Source: Phycisphaera mikurensis NBRC 102666 (lineage in GTDB: Bacteria; Planctomycetota; Phycisphaerae; Phycisphaerales; SM1A02). From it: 64,000 nucleotides of DNA. Of the stretch, positions 17,415 through 25,883 are shown piece by piece. The notes beneath the pieces are model-generated. The model searched no databases. It saw only the letters and a list, made by a program, of their open reading frames with translations, and was not told the origin of the DNA. The translations under genes and the position numbers were made by a program. The stretch lies in contig CAMDUB010000004.1 of assembly GCA_945878575.1 (NCBI GenBank), forward strand, positions 1 to 64,000. The letters run 5' to 3'. Every line of letters begins with the position of its first letter. The first letter of the stretch is position 1.

Positions 17415-18697
17415 GTTGACTTCCTCTTTCTGATTTTCAGGTTGTTCACTGCATTGTCACGCGCCACCGAAGCGCGCAACGTCGCAATAAGACCAGCAAT
17501 AAATCGTTGGCACTTCTTGAACGATGACCGACGTACCGCCTGTGTGCCTTCCAAATTCATGTACCGCGCGCGGTTGATTTCAATCATGATGGAGAGCACC
17601 CGCCGGTCTTTCCCGTTGTGATTCAAGGGAACTATCGACCCCGAGTACGGCGCATCAACACGTACTGACCAACCTTGTGACTTGCACCACTTTGTTGCAG
17701 CGTGCACAAGCCACTGCGGCGTATGAATGCCCGCCGTTCCAATACACACGTCAGGACGCGGAACGTCGTGGTTCGCGTCCGTTGCAAACGGAACATCCGG
17801 GAATGTGTGGCAATCAATCACCAGCGCACGTGGCGCACGCGCGAGCGCGTCGTCCACTGCCTGCGTTAGCCAGTCATGGTGCAGCCGATACCACGCCGCA
17901 AGAATCTCCTCGCGCCGCGCTCCCGTGATCGGCCGCCGAGTCACGTTTCCGTCATGACCACGTTCGTAGAGAACACCCAGCCCGCGTTTCGCCATCGGCT
18001 CCAACGAGTCGCGCTCGAATCGCTCCGGATCAACCGCTAAGCGGCTGATTGGGAAGATCAACGCTTGGGTGTTCGGCAGGTTGCTATCGAATAGCTCATC
18101 CGTAAAGTGATCCGTCGACGCCGCAAGATGAGCAGACAACTTCTTGTGGCGAACAACAAACTCAGGTTTCAACGAGGCTGGTATCGCTACCTTGCTATGC
18201 GGAATATGCAGGACCAACGGAACCGGCTGCTTTGCGTCGCGCTTTGCCTTCGCGCGCAATACCTTCTCGCGCCGCTCTGTTCGCTGCGCTCGGTTGTACC
18301 GTGGAACCTGCCCGCCAATGGTGTCCATCCAATGCAGATTGACTGACCCGAGGTTCCACTGCGCGTGCGGTACCGATCGAAACAACGCGTCGGCAACATC
18401 AAGAACGCCGTACTGCACGGCCCAGACAATCTGTTCCTCGATGCACCCAGATTTATGTTGATCGGTGTGATATAACGAAGCAGCACCTGTGAGACAGTTT
18501 GGAAAACATCGAATCGCCGCCTTGATTCCCACCGATTCCTTCAGTCGCGAAGCAATGTTCTCCCAGACCTCGGGCGTCGGACAGACGCGGAGATCGGCGG
18601 CGCAGTATTCAAGGAGCGATCGTGCTTGGTCGCTTGCCAGCAACGGATGCGCTGCCGCTTCAGCACTGATATTCGAACGAATTTTCCTTGTAGTCAT
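17411..18697 (-). CDS. N-formylglutamate-amidohydrolase-like domain with extra N-terminal region
   Basis: A 428-residue two-part protein. Residues 1-150 are unrecognised, with several cysteines and a WNLGSVNLHWMDTIGG stretch. Residues 155-415 read like an N-formylglutamate amidohydrolase (zinc-dependent HutG/FGase fold): HIPHS (164-168), STDHFTDELFD (194-204), ISRLAVDPERFERD (217-230), VIDCHTFPD and IEINRARYM. Known family members release formate or act as related metallohydrolases. No histidine-degradation genes are near. It sits between a MoxR/VWA pair and an unknown gene, overlapping both by four bases, which suggests a peptide- or protein-directed role here. Confidence 0.75.
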   Translation of the reverse strand: MTTRKIRSNISAEAAAHPLLASDQARSLLEYCAADLRVCPTPEVWENIASRLKESVGIKAAIRCFPNCLTGAASLYHTDQHKSGCIEEQIVWAVQYGVLDVADALFRSVPHAQWNLGSVNLHWMDTIGGQVPRYNRAQRTERREKVLRAKAKRDAKQPVPLVLHIPHSKVAIPASLKPEFVVRHKKLSAHLAASTDHFTDELFDSNLPNTQALIFPISRLAVDPERFERDSLEPMAKRGLGVLYERGHDGNVTRRPITGARREEILAAWYRLHHDWLTQAVDDALARAPRALVIDCHTFPDVPFATDANHDVPRPDVCIGTAGIHTPQWLVHAATKWCKSQGWSVRVDAPYSGSIVPLNHNGKDRRVLSIMIEINRARYMNLEGTQAVRRSSFKKCQRFIAGLIATLRASVARDNAVNNLKIRKRKST

Positions 18698-19953
18698 CGC
18701 TTACCTCCCATGCGCAACACCGTTCCAAAAGCGAAATCGCATGACTCACGCCCACCCGCGGTGACAACCCACAACACGTCAAGATCCGGTGCGGTCTGCG
18801 GGAACATGCCGAATCCATCAGTGATGTAGATGACCGTCGGCGATGCGTTGCTGCGGGCGCCGTCCGCTGCCACCCGCGCCGCAACCGCGGCGAAGAACGG
18901 CCGGAAGTCCGTTCCTCCACCGCCGGTCGGGGACACGAGCGGCCGATTGACGTCGACCTCAAATGGGCCAACGCACTGCGAATCGGCGTAGTACAGCCGG
19001 CAGCGCACCGATGGATACGAACACACGATGTTCCGCAGTACTCCCAGGAACTCGGAGAGTTGACTGTCAGACACCGAACCACTGGTGTCGATGCACACAT
19101 CGACATCAACCGTGTCTGTCTCGAGGACCTCCACATACAGACCGCGCCACAGGTGACGCCGATCGAATCCAGCAAAGTCATCGGGAGTGCGAACCACCGA
19201 ACGCCAGAGCGCCGATTGCCAGTCGATCTGCGGCGTATTTGCTTCAAGAACACTGCGCAAGAGCGCAGCGGGCGGCGAGCCCTGAGGCAGCTTGCCCGCC
19301 ATTCCCAACGCACAACTCACATTAGCCGTCCACGTGTTGACGAGCTGGGCTGATAGTGCGGATTTGTTACTGGAGTCGTGCGAATCCCCTCCGTCGTCAG
19401 GCAGTTCAACCAAGTCCACAACTTCGAGCTTGCCTGCCTGGCGACGTAATGTCAATCGATTCTTCGAAGTGTCCTTTCTGTCATTGAGAAGTTTTTCATA
19501 GATCTCCTCAACGCACAGCGGCGCGAGCCCGAGATCCTCTACCGCACCCGCCGGCAACTTCAGTTGCTTCATCGAATAAACGATCCCGTTGACATGGATG
19601 TCCGCCGCGATATTCCAAAGCATGTGATCACGAACTCCGCGTCGTGGTACATGTAACAACGCCAGATGAAGCAATTCATGAACGACAACACCATCCAATT
19701 CTTGCGCGTTGAGGCTATGCACGAAGTCCGCGTTGAATAGAAGATCTCGTCCATTCGTGGCCGCGGTCGGAATGGTGTTGGTCATCACGATGGGTGCCAT
19801 CATGAGGAGCGCTCCAAAGAATGGAAATGATTCACTCAAACGAATCTGGCTTGCAGCGAGGCGCTTGCGTTGCTGAACCTGCAGTGCTTCACGATCAGCG
19901 GCCGTGGTGACGTGCGCCTCGCCCACGGGCGCTACGGCGTGAGTGCTACTCAT
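18694..19953 (-). CDS. DUF2201-type VWA-like protein with HELLH metallopeptidase motif
   Basis: A 419-residue protein with the plan of the DUF2201 family. The N-terminal half carries HELLH (92-96) and a following histidine near 101, a zinc-metallopeptidase-like site. The C-terminal half is a VWA-like domain with a MIDAS motif DTSGSVS at 289-295 and GGGGTDFRP and ITDGFG later. Such proteins occur next to MoxR-family AAA+ ATPases, whose partners they are thought to be. Here it overlaps the MoxR gene and the amidohydrolase-like gene by four bases each. Confidence 0.85.
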   Translation of the reverse strand: MSSTHAVAPVGEAHVTTAADREALQVQQRKRLAASQIRLSESFPFFGALLMMAPIVMTNTIPTAATNGRDLLFNADFVHSLNAQELDGVVVHELLHLALLHVPRRGVRDHMLWNIAADIHVNGIVYSMKQLKLPAGAVEDLGLAPLCVEEIYEKLLNDRKDTSKNRLTLRRQAGKLEVVDLVELPDDGGDSHDSSNKSALSAQLVNTWTANVSCALGMAGKLPQGSPPAALLRSVLEANTPQIDWQSALWRSVVRTPDDFAGFDRRHLWRGLYVEVLETDTVDVDVCIDTSGSVSDSQLSEFLGVLRNIVCSYPSVRCRLYYADSQCVGPFEVDVNRPLVSPTGGGGTDFRPFFAAVAARVAADGARSNASPTVIYITDGFGMFPQTAPDLDVLWVVTAGGRESCDFAFGTVLRMGGKR

Positions 19954-20969
19954 GCTGTCACCTGCAATTCGTGATAATCCTTTACGAACGCCTTGAAAGT
20001 TGGCTCAGCAAGCAGCGCGGTGGCTAGCGGCGCCTGCAGACCCTTCGACTGCATCGACTGGCGCAAATCGTGGATGAATGTGCGCGTCCACTCCGTAGTC
20101 ATCTTGGCGGTCAACCATCGGAACGAATTGACGGCGTGCTCGCCGCTGCGTGCGCGCAGAGCCAGACTCACGGTGGTGGCGTACTTGACTGAAAGTTCCG
20201 TCGGAACGTCAACGTGTTTCCCATTCCCTTCAAGAATTGCCTCGACATCGGGCAACGTTTCGAAGAGCTTGATGAAAGCGCTCAGCTCTGCACTCGCAGC
20301 TGCACCGATTACAGAATCTGCAGGCAGACCTGCCTTGAGCAATCGATCCGCCATGAACCACGAGCGAGGCGATGGCCACGCTGGCTGCGTGGGATCAATG
20401 CGATGCAGCAGTTCCGGGCGGAACGATAGAAACGCGATGATCTGTTCCGACACCCCGTGCGCGATCGCATACTTCTTGAAACTCTCTACATCCGGCGAGA
20501 TCTCAATGTGCGCAAATCGATTCGCGAGCGCCGTCGGCATGTCGAACACCGACGCGCGGTCTTCCTTGCGGTTACCTGCGGCCCACACAAACCAGCCGTC
20601 TGGCAGCTGGTAATTGCCAACACGCCGGTCCAGGATCAATTGCTGCGCGACGCCCTGCATGCTTGGCGCGGCCATGTTTAGTTCGTCAAGGAAGAGGATT
20701 CCGGACCCATTACGCGGCAGGAATTCCGGTGGATACCAGCGCGAAACACCGCCGCCCTCCTCCAGTCGCTCGGGGACGGGGAGCCCGCGCAGGTCAGTTG
20801 GCGCAAGCTGACTGACGCGAATATCAATAAAGTCAAGACCAGCCTGCTGTGCGACCTGCGAAACGATGCTTGACTTGCCAACGCCAGGGGCGCCCCAAAT
20901 CATGAGGCTGATGCGAACTTCGTTGGCGACAACCGAAGAGAGGTACGCGAGTAAATCAGACGGATTCAT
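19950..20969 (-). CDS. MoxR-family AAA+ ATPase
   Basis: A 339-residue AAA+ ATPase. Walker A is GAPGVGKSS (26-34), Walker B is ILFLDELN (91-98), AAGNRKED is sensor 1 near 131-138 and ANRFAHIEI follows with the likely arginine finger. The missing N- and C-terminal extra domains are normal for MoxR. These ATPases act as chaperones that remodel a VWA partner and a target. It is the first gene of the minus-strand operon, with a weak AAAGG ribosome site about ten bases before the ATG. Confidence 0.9.
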   Translation of the reverse strand: MNPSDLLAYLSSVVANEVRISLMIWGAPGVGKSSIVSQVAQQAGLDFIDIRVSQLAPTDLRGLPVPERLEEGGGVSRWYPPEFLPRNGSGILFLDELNMAAPSMQGVAQQLILDRRVGNYQLPDGWFVWAAGNRKEDRASVFDMPTALANRFAHIEISPDVESFKKYAIAHGVSEQIIAFLSFRPELLHRIDPTQPAWPSPRSWFMADRLLKAGLPADSVIGAAASAELSAFIKLFETLPDVEAILEGNGKHVDVPTELSVKYATTVSLALRARSGEHAVNSFRWLTAKMTTEWTRTFIHDLRQSMQSKGLQAPLATALLAEPTFKAFVKDYHELQVTA

Positions 20970-21092
20970 GTGACGGAGCCTTTCAAACGTGAGTAGTCAT
21001 TCCAAAGCGCGTGCGCGACAAACAACAACCAACCGCCCGCAACGAGCGGGCGATTCCGAAGAGCGCATGCAGAAATTGGATGAACACCACGC

Positions 21093-21189
21093 GAGACCTT
21101 GAGGGTTCGATCGCACGACCACTGAGGCCACGCGACATCAAGACCCTGAGACCTTGAGCGCGAGACCAACACGGTCGCGCGACATCAAG
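21093..21189. repeat. Two-copy imperfect tandem repeat
   Basis: GAGACCTTGAG occurs at 21093-21103 and 21148-21158; CGCGACATCAAG at 21131-21142 and 21178-21189. The units are interleaved in an imperfect tandem of about 47-55 bases. They lie upstream of the MoxR operon. Confidence 0.6.
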
Positions 21190-21313
21190 GCCTCTAGCGC
21201 TGGTGGCGAACAAGGCCACCAGCCAAGGCGCGGATCCGCCGAATGTACGCGGCACAATGAAGTGCGCGCGCCATTCCGGCGGACCCGCGGGCTATGCGAT
21301 CAGTAGCAGAAAC

Positions 21314-21329
21314 GGCCTGTTTTCAGGCC
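21314..21329. terminator. Short hairpin, possible terminator
   Basis: GGCCTG-TTTT-CAGGCC is a perfect six-base-pair stem. It lies downstream of the VWA gene on the minus strand. The T-run after it is poor, so termination is uncertain. Confidence 0.35.
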
Positions 21330-21496
21330 AATTTGCGCAACTGCGCCACATGCCCCTTTCGGGGTGTCCTCCGCACCGTGGCGCGCGATTCAGGGGTGTG
21401 CCTGCGCGCGCTCGGTTGCGACCCAGCTCTCAGAGGAAGCCTGGGTATCTGTATGCAGCGTTTAGTGTAGCGACAACGAAACCAAATGCAAGTGAA

Positions 21497-22246
21497 TTAT
21501 TGCGGATTGTTTCCGCTTTCAGCATCCTCTCGGGCATAGTCCGCCTTGGCTCGATCGAAGTTCATTTCCGGTGCAGCGCACTCGCTGTACCTAGCGGACT
21601 CACGTGCAACGGTGCTCCACAAGCGGCTTGAGCCACGCGAAGATTTCATGACGCCCATGGACTGCTGCGCACGAACTCCCACTGACTCTCCAGAGGCAAT
21701 GGCGCCTTCATCAGCACTCAGGAAGACAATCTGCCATCCGGCTGCACGGCGTTCGGTCACCATGCTGCGCACCTGCGCCCCGGTGAATTCATGGCTCGAA
21801 TTCTCTTGTCCATCGGTGACGATGACAAAGATGATGCGAGCTGGTCGCTGGGCCACTGGCATCGACCGCAGCCGAGTATCGAGATCAACAATGCCTCGTC
21901 CGATGGCGTCAAAGAGCGGCGTGTTCGCACGCGGCACAAATGTTTCCTCGGTCAATTCTGGAACCGCAACGATCGGCGTATAGGCGTGCACCACTTCGTA
22001 CGGGTCCAGCGAATCGAACTGTACGAGGGTGAGTGTGACCTGCGTCGGCAGACGCTTGTGCTCCGCGAGGAAGGCATTGAATCCACCGATCGTGTCCGCC
22101 CGGATGGACGACATGCTGCCGGTGCGGTCCAGAATGACCGAGATTTGCGTGCAGTCCGCCGTGCCCCTGGCGCCAGCAGACGAGCTGGCTGCACTTGCTG
22201 TGTTCTCTGCGTTCCCCGTGTTCCCCGTCGTTGCTTTGTCCGGCAT
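21497..22246 (-). CDS. VWA domain protein
   Basis: A 249-residue VWA protein without signal peptide or membrane segment. After a Ser/Ala/Asn-rich disordered tail of 30 residues, ISVILDRTGSMSS provides a MIDAS motif, FDSL and NTPLFDAIGRG follow, and VIVTDGQENSS is the second metal-binding strand. Such soluble VWA proteins act as metal-dependent adaptors. The start ATG at 22246 follows GAGGAA by about eight bases. It is divergent from the winged-helix protein gene. Confidence 0.85.
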   Translation of the reverse strand: MPDKATTGNTGNAENTASAASSSAGARGTADCTQISVILDRTGSMSSIRADTIGGFNAFLAEHKRLPTQVTLTLVQFDSLDPYEVVHAYTPIVAVPELTEETFVPRANTPLFDAIGRGIVDLDTRLRSMPVAQRPARIIFVIVTDGQENSSHEFTGAQVRSMVTERRAAGWQIVFLSADEGAIASGESVGVRAQQSMGVMKSSRGSSRLWSTVARESARYSECAAPEMNFDRAKADYAREDAESGNNPQ

Positions 22247-22321
22247 ATAGAAGTTCCTCTATTGAAAGGCGTTCCCACTGCCCGGCTTCGGCCGTGCAGG
22301 CCCCTGGAAGGGCTCTCGAGT

Positions 22322-22349
22322 ATCTTAGCACTATATCACAACATTGCAA
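22322..22349 (-). promoter_or_regulatory. Probable promoter of the VWA gene
   Basis: On the minus strand TTGCAA (22349-22344) and TAAGAT (22327-22322) are 16 bases apart, a plausible sigma-70 layout in an AT-rich gap. Note that TTGCAA is palindromic. Confidence 0.4.
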
Positions 22350-22358
22350 CTAATGTAT

Positions 22359-22386
22359 TTGTAATTAACCGGAAATATGTTATAGT
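22359..22386 (+). promoter_or_regulatory. Probable promoter of the winged-helix protein gene
   Basis: TTGTAA (22359-22364) and TATAGT (22381-22386) are separated by 16 bases, in an AT-rich gap between divergent genes. The start codon lies at 22429. Confidence 0.45.
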
Positions 22387-22428
22387 CCCACAAGCGCTTG
22401 CCGATCAACGACTTGAGGACCCCCCGAC

Positions 22429-23634
22429 ATGGGAATGCCGAACTTCGAACCACTGATTGTTCCCGTCATCTTCACGCTCTCCGACCGCTCGTGCCAACTT
22501 CGGCTCGCGGCCACGCGTGCGATCCCGGTGAACTCGATAGCCGCCATGCGCGCCACACAGAACAGTTCGGATCCTGCAGCATGGATCGCAGAGTTGATCG
22601 CTCAAGAGTTGCCAGACCTGCACCTCACCTCGCGCGTGCATCCCCTGCTCCCCCGCCTCATGGGGGGCAATCGCGTGGCTATGCCGGTCTGGGCCGCCGC
22701 GCGAAGTAGCGGAACCGATCACAGCGCGGAGAGCGGCGGGAGCGAACGAGTTCTGTACCGCAAGTCCTCCCGCCAAGAGGCAGATGAAGATCTCGCGTAC
22801 GGTCTCGAGCGCCTGGGTCGCGAACTGGGCGATCGATCCTTCGGCAGGCATGTGATGTCCTCCATGCGCGCCGAGCTCACCACCGATCCATTTGCGCAAC
22901 GCATCTTGGGCGATGACCTTCGCCTCAGCGCACTGAGCGGCGATCAGCTCACGCAGAACCCGACTGACGGACTGCCAGCGGTCATCGCGCTCTTGCCCGA
23001 GAGCTTTACGTTCAACGAACTGCAGAACGCGATTGCAGCGACACTGGGCCTTGAGCCCGATGCCATGGAGTCGAACAGTAGTTTTCGCCGGCGTTCGCAG
23101 GAATTCGTGCACCGCGGGGTGCTGCGAGAGGTACGCACATCTCGCGATCCATCCGAAGCGGACCGCATTGGTCGCCCGCCGCGGCGATATGAGTTTGACC
23201 AACATGCCTGGCGAATATGGTTGGAAGAGCGCGGCGGAACCGTATCGATGCGATCGGCGCAACGGACGCCGGTCAGATTCTCGCCGCCCATGTCGCCCAT
23301 GTCCCCAGTGCCACCAATGTCGCCACTGACGACATTGCAGATGCGCGCAACATTGCGCGAAGAGCGGGCAAACGACGTGCGCGCAAGCGAAGACGACGGC
23401 GTTCGCCGAGACATCGACCCCGGGTCTGCACAGGAATCCGCAGATTCGCGCGGCCTTCCATCCTGGCTGGCATCGCCCCGTCGATCGATAGCCCGTGCCT
23501 CGATGCCCTCGGAAACGACGAAGGCACAGGCTGAACCAGAACCCGATCGCTTGGCGCGCTTGGAACGCATGGTCGAGATGCTTGCGCAGGAACTCGCGCG
23601 CAGCAAGGATGCGGGGCGCGGGAAGAAGAGTTGA
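22429..23634 (+). CDS. Protein with NrtR-like winged helix
   Basis: A 401-residue protein. Residues 188-256 resemble the C-terminal winged helix of Nudix-related NrtR transcription regulators: LLPESFTFNELQNAIAATLG, then FRRRSQEFVHRGVLREV, then GRPPRRYEFD. Residues 10-95 could be a decayed Nudix-fold sensor (VIFTLSDRSCQLRLAATRA), but the Nudix box is absent. Residues 275-300 hold a Met-Ser-Pro repeat. The C-terminus ends in a coiled-coil-like helix, DRLARLERMVEMLAQELA. It is divergent from the VWA gene and could regulate it. Confidence in the fold is modest. Confidence 0.5.
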   Translation: MGMPNFEPLIVPVIFTLSDRSCQLRLAATRAIPVNSIAAMRATQNSSDPAAWIAELIAQELPDLHLTSRVHPLLPRLMGGNRVAMPVWAAARSSGTDHSAESGGSERVLYRKSSRQEADEDLAYGLERLGRELGDRSFGRHVMSSMRAELTTDPFAQRILGDDLRLSALSGDQLTQNPTDGLPAVIALLPESFTFNELQNAIAATLGLEPDAMESNSSFRRRSQEFVHRGVLREVRTSRDPSEADRIGRPPRRYEFDQHAWRIWLEERGGTVSMRSAQRTPVRFSPPMSPMSPVPPMSPLTTLQMRATLREERANDVRASEDDGVRRDIDPGSAQESADSRGLPSWLASPRRSIARASMPSETTKAQAEPEPDRLARLERMVEMLAQELARSKDAGRGKKS

Positions 23635-23661
23635 TGATGGCGCGACCCGACGCACCCGCAT

Positions 23662-24159
23662 TCACCTCAACGACGCCGGCACCAACACCGGCTCCCCATT
23701 TATCGATAGGTACATCGGTGCTGGCGGCGGAGGCGGTGCCGCGATCGTGACATGCACGTGCACCGTCACTGGAGCGCCGACCGCCACTACTGGTACGGCC
23801 ACCTGGACCGCTGCTGGCTGCGGAACGGCTATCGATACGGCGCCCAACGGAACGATGGCGCCAGTGCCCGAATTTCCCCAACCTCCAGTATTCACTGCAA
23901 TTCCTGTATTCACCGGATTCACCGGATTCCACGGCGGACTTACCCCCGGGAACGAATCCCAGCCAGAACCAACCCAGGTTCCTTCCGAGAGCCGGTTCGC
24001 CATACCGGTTCCACCTGGGCCGCTCCATACATAGAGGCCATCGGCGATCTTTAACACCGCGTCGGCGCTCACTGCCGGCGTGAGCGCCAGGCAGGCAACG
24101 CATGCGACCACTGAGCCAAAGGCGAGTTCAATCGGACGGAACGAAATTCGAGTGCGCAT
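23662..24159 (-). CDS. Small secreted protein with Pro/Val/Ala-rich region
   Basis: A 165-residue protein with a signal peptide (MRTRISFRPIELAFGSVVACVACLAL, cleaved near VSA-DA). The mature part has a WSGPGGTGMANRLSEGTWVG segment, short WNPVNPVNTG repeats and a Val/Ala/Pro-rich stretch of about 50 residues. No family is recognised. The ATG at 24159 follows GAGGAG by about six bases, so I prefer it to longer starts. It is convergent with the winged-helix protein gene. Confidence 0.6.
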   Translation of the reverse strand: MRTRISFRPIELAFGSVVACVACLALTPAVSADAVLKIADGLYVWSGPGGTGMANRLSEGTWVGSGWDSFPGVSPPWNPVNPVNTGIAVNTGGWGNSGTGAIVPLGAVSIAVPQPAAVQVAVPVVAVGAPVTVHVHVTIAAPPPPPAPMYLSINGEPVLVPASLR

Positions 24160-24413
24160 AAGTATCTCCTCAGTGGTCGACACGTGATCGCCAAGCGGCA
24201 AACAAGCAATCGCCAAGCGATCGCCAACCGATCGACGATCCATCCGAAGTCCGCAGGCAGGGCCCGCGGGCGGTGAGTCGTTCGGTCGATGATGAACATA
24301 CGTCGTCACGGTGAAACAACTGCTTCACCGCTGCGCCACCATGCCCAGAATGCACGAATCCACTCACTCACGATTCCCTCAGCCACCGCAACAACCCCCT
24401 ACCATCGCCCCCC

Positions 24414-24845
24414 ATGCCCTCCATCCTGCGCAACATCCTCGCGTGCCTCGCCGGAATCATCATCGGCAGCATGGTGAACGGGGCCGTTATCACCGCTGGC
24501 GCATCGATCGTGCCACCGCCGGCGGGCGTCAATGTCAATGACGCTGACAGTATCGCCGCCAATATCCACCTCTATGAGCCACAGCACTTTGCACCACCCT
24601 TCCTGGCGCACGCACTCGGCACGCTCGTCGGCGCAGTGGTCGCCGTTGCACTCTCAGCACAGCGCCGCATGACCCCTGCGATTGTGGTCGGTAGCGTGTT
24701 CCTCATCTTCGGCATCGCCATGTGTTTCATGATCCCGGCACCTGGGTGGTTCATCGCGCTCGACCTGGCAGTTGCGTACATCCCCATGGCATGGCTCGGC
24801 GGCACACTCGCTCGCGGCCGCGCTACCACCCAACCGCCACATTAA
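24414..24845 (+). CDS. Small membrane protein, unknown function
   Basis: A 143-residue protein with about four membrane segments: one near residues 8-30, one near 66-85, one near 90-110 and one near 112-132. No family motif is seen. It lies 75 bases before the formylglycine-generating-enzyme-like gene. Confidence 0.6.
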   Translation: MPSILRNILACLAGIIIGSMVNGAVITAGASIVPPPAGVNVNDADSIAANIHLYEPQHFAPPFLAHALGTLVGAVVAVALSAQRRMTPAIVVGSVFLIFGIAMCFMIPAPGWFIALDLAVAYIPMAWLGGTLARGRATTQPPH

Positions 24846-24920
24846 TTTCTGCGCGAGCCGCAACCCGTCAACTGCAACCGGCGTACGTCATGCACGAAGT
24901 TCCGTCTGGTTGAGCGCCTC

Positions 24921-25883
24921 GTGCCGGGGGTTTCGATGAACAACGGGAACAATTCGAACAACGCGCGAGATGCGAGCGATGCCAGACATGCGGCATCCGC
25001 AGATAGTCGCCCCCGGGGCGCTCGCAAACCCAGCCGCTCCCTCTTCACCCTCCACCCCCTCCGCACCTGGTGGCACAATCGCTCGCTCGTTGATGTCCAT
25101 GGTTGGCACGTCTCCGTGATCACCAAACTCCCTGACTCTTCCGTTGCCATGCCGCCCCCGATGCTCGCAGCAATCGCCGCCCTGAAACTACCGTGGAAAG
25201 TGCGCGATCCCAATACGGGAATCGTGTTCCTCCTCTGCCCGCCTGGCTCATGCACCATCGGATCATCCTCCGATGAAGAGGGTCACAAGGACGACGAAAC
25301 CCACATTATCTGCAACATCAAACATCCGTTCTACCTTGCAGCGACCGTCACGACCCAGTCACAGTGGGAACGCGTCATGGGCTCCAATCCCAGCGTTCAT
25401 GTCGGAGCAGCATTGCCGGTTGAGAATGTCAGCGTCGATGCTTGCCGCGCATTTACACGCGCATGCGGACCCAACTTTCGATTTCCCCACGAAGTTGAAT
25501 GGGAATACGCGTGCCGCGCTGGCTCGGACACGCCGTTCAGCCATGCAAAATATCTCGATGCCGACGTCGTGAATTACAACGGTCGCCACCCATACCGCGA
25601 TGGTCCACATGGACCGGATCGCCGCCAGACCGTACCCGCCGGAAGTATGCCCGCCAACGCATGGGGATTTCATGAAATGCACGGCAACGTCTGGGAATGG
25701 TGCGAGGCCGCCGCAACCCGCGTTGCGCTCGCCAACGCCGATGGTGAAGCCGGCATTCCCACTGTGATGCGCGGGGGTTCATGGGCGAACCACGCGCACA
25801 ACTGCCGCAGTGCGTCACGGATCACGCGAGCCTCGGACTACTCGCGCAAGACTGCCGGATTTCGCATGGCCCGTGGTATCTAG
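24921..25883 (+). CDS. Formylglycine-generating-enzyme (SUMF1)-like protein
   Basis: A protein of about 315-320 residues with an FGE/sulfatase-modifying-factor fold. After a charged N-terminal region of about 85 residues, CPPGSCTIGSSSDEEGH begins the domain, then ATVTTQSQWERVMGSNPS, RFPHEVEWEYACRAGS, GFHEMHGNVWEWCE and VMRGGSWANHAHNCRSASR. These are the usual landmarks of this broad family. The active-site cysteine pair of true FGE is not obvious, so substrate binding or a different modification is likely. No signal peptide. Start is GTG 24921 or ATG 24936. Its stop overlaps the tail of the porin gene (CTAG shared). Confidence 0.75.
   Translation: MPGVSMNNGNNSNNARDASDARHAASADSRPRGARKPSRSLFTLHPLRTWWHNRSLVDVHGWHVSVITKLPDSSVAMPPPMLAAIAALKLPWKVRDPNTGIVFLLCPPGSCTIGSSSDEEGHKDDETHIICNIKHPFYLAATVTTQSQWERVMGSNPSVHVGAALPVENVSVDACRAFTRACGPNFRFPHEVEWEYACRAGSDTPFSHAKYLDADVVNYNGRHPYRDGPHGPDRRQTVPAGSMPANAWGFHEMHGNVWEWCEAAATRVALANADGEAGIPTVMRGGSWANHAHNCRSASRITRASDYSRKTAGFRMARGI

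Larger units (their letters stand above)
20970..21496. other. Intergenic stretch, no supported gene
   Basis: This 527-base stretch between the MoxR operon and the VWA gene holds the imperfect tandem repeat at 21093-21189, a hairpin at 21314-21329 and CCCC/GGGG complementarity near 21353. I see no good promoter and no protein with family features. The MoxR operon promoter must lie here. Confidence 0.5.
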
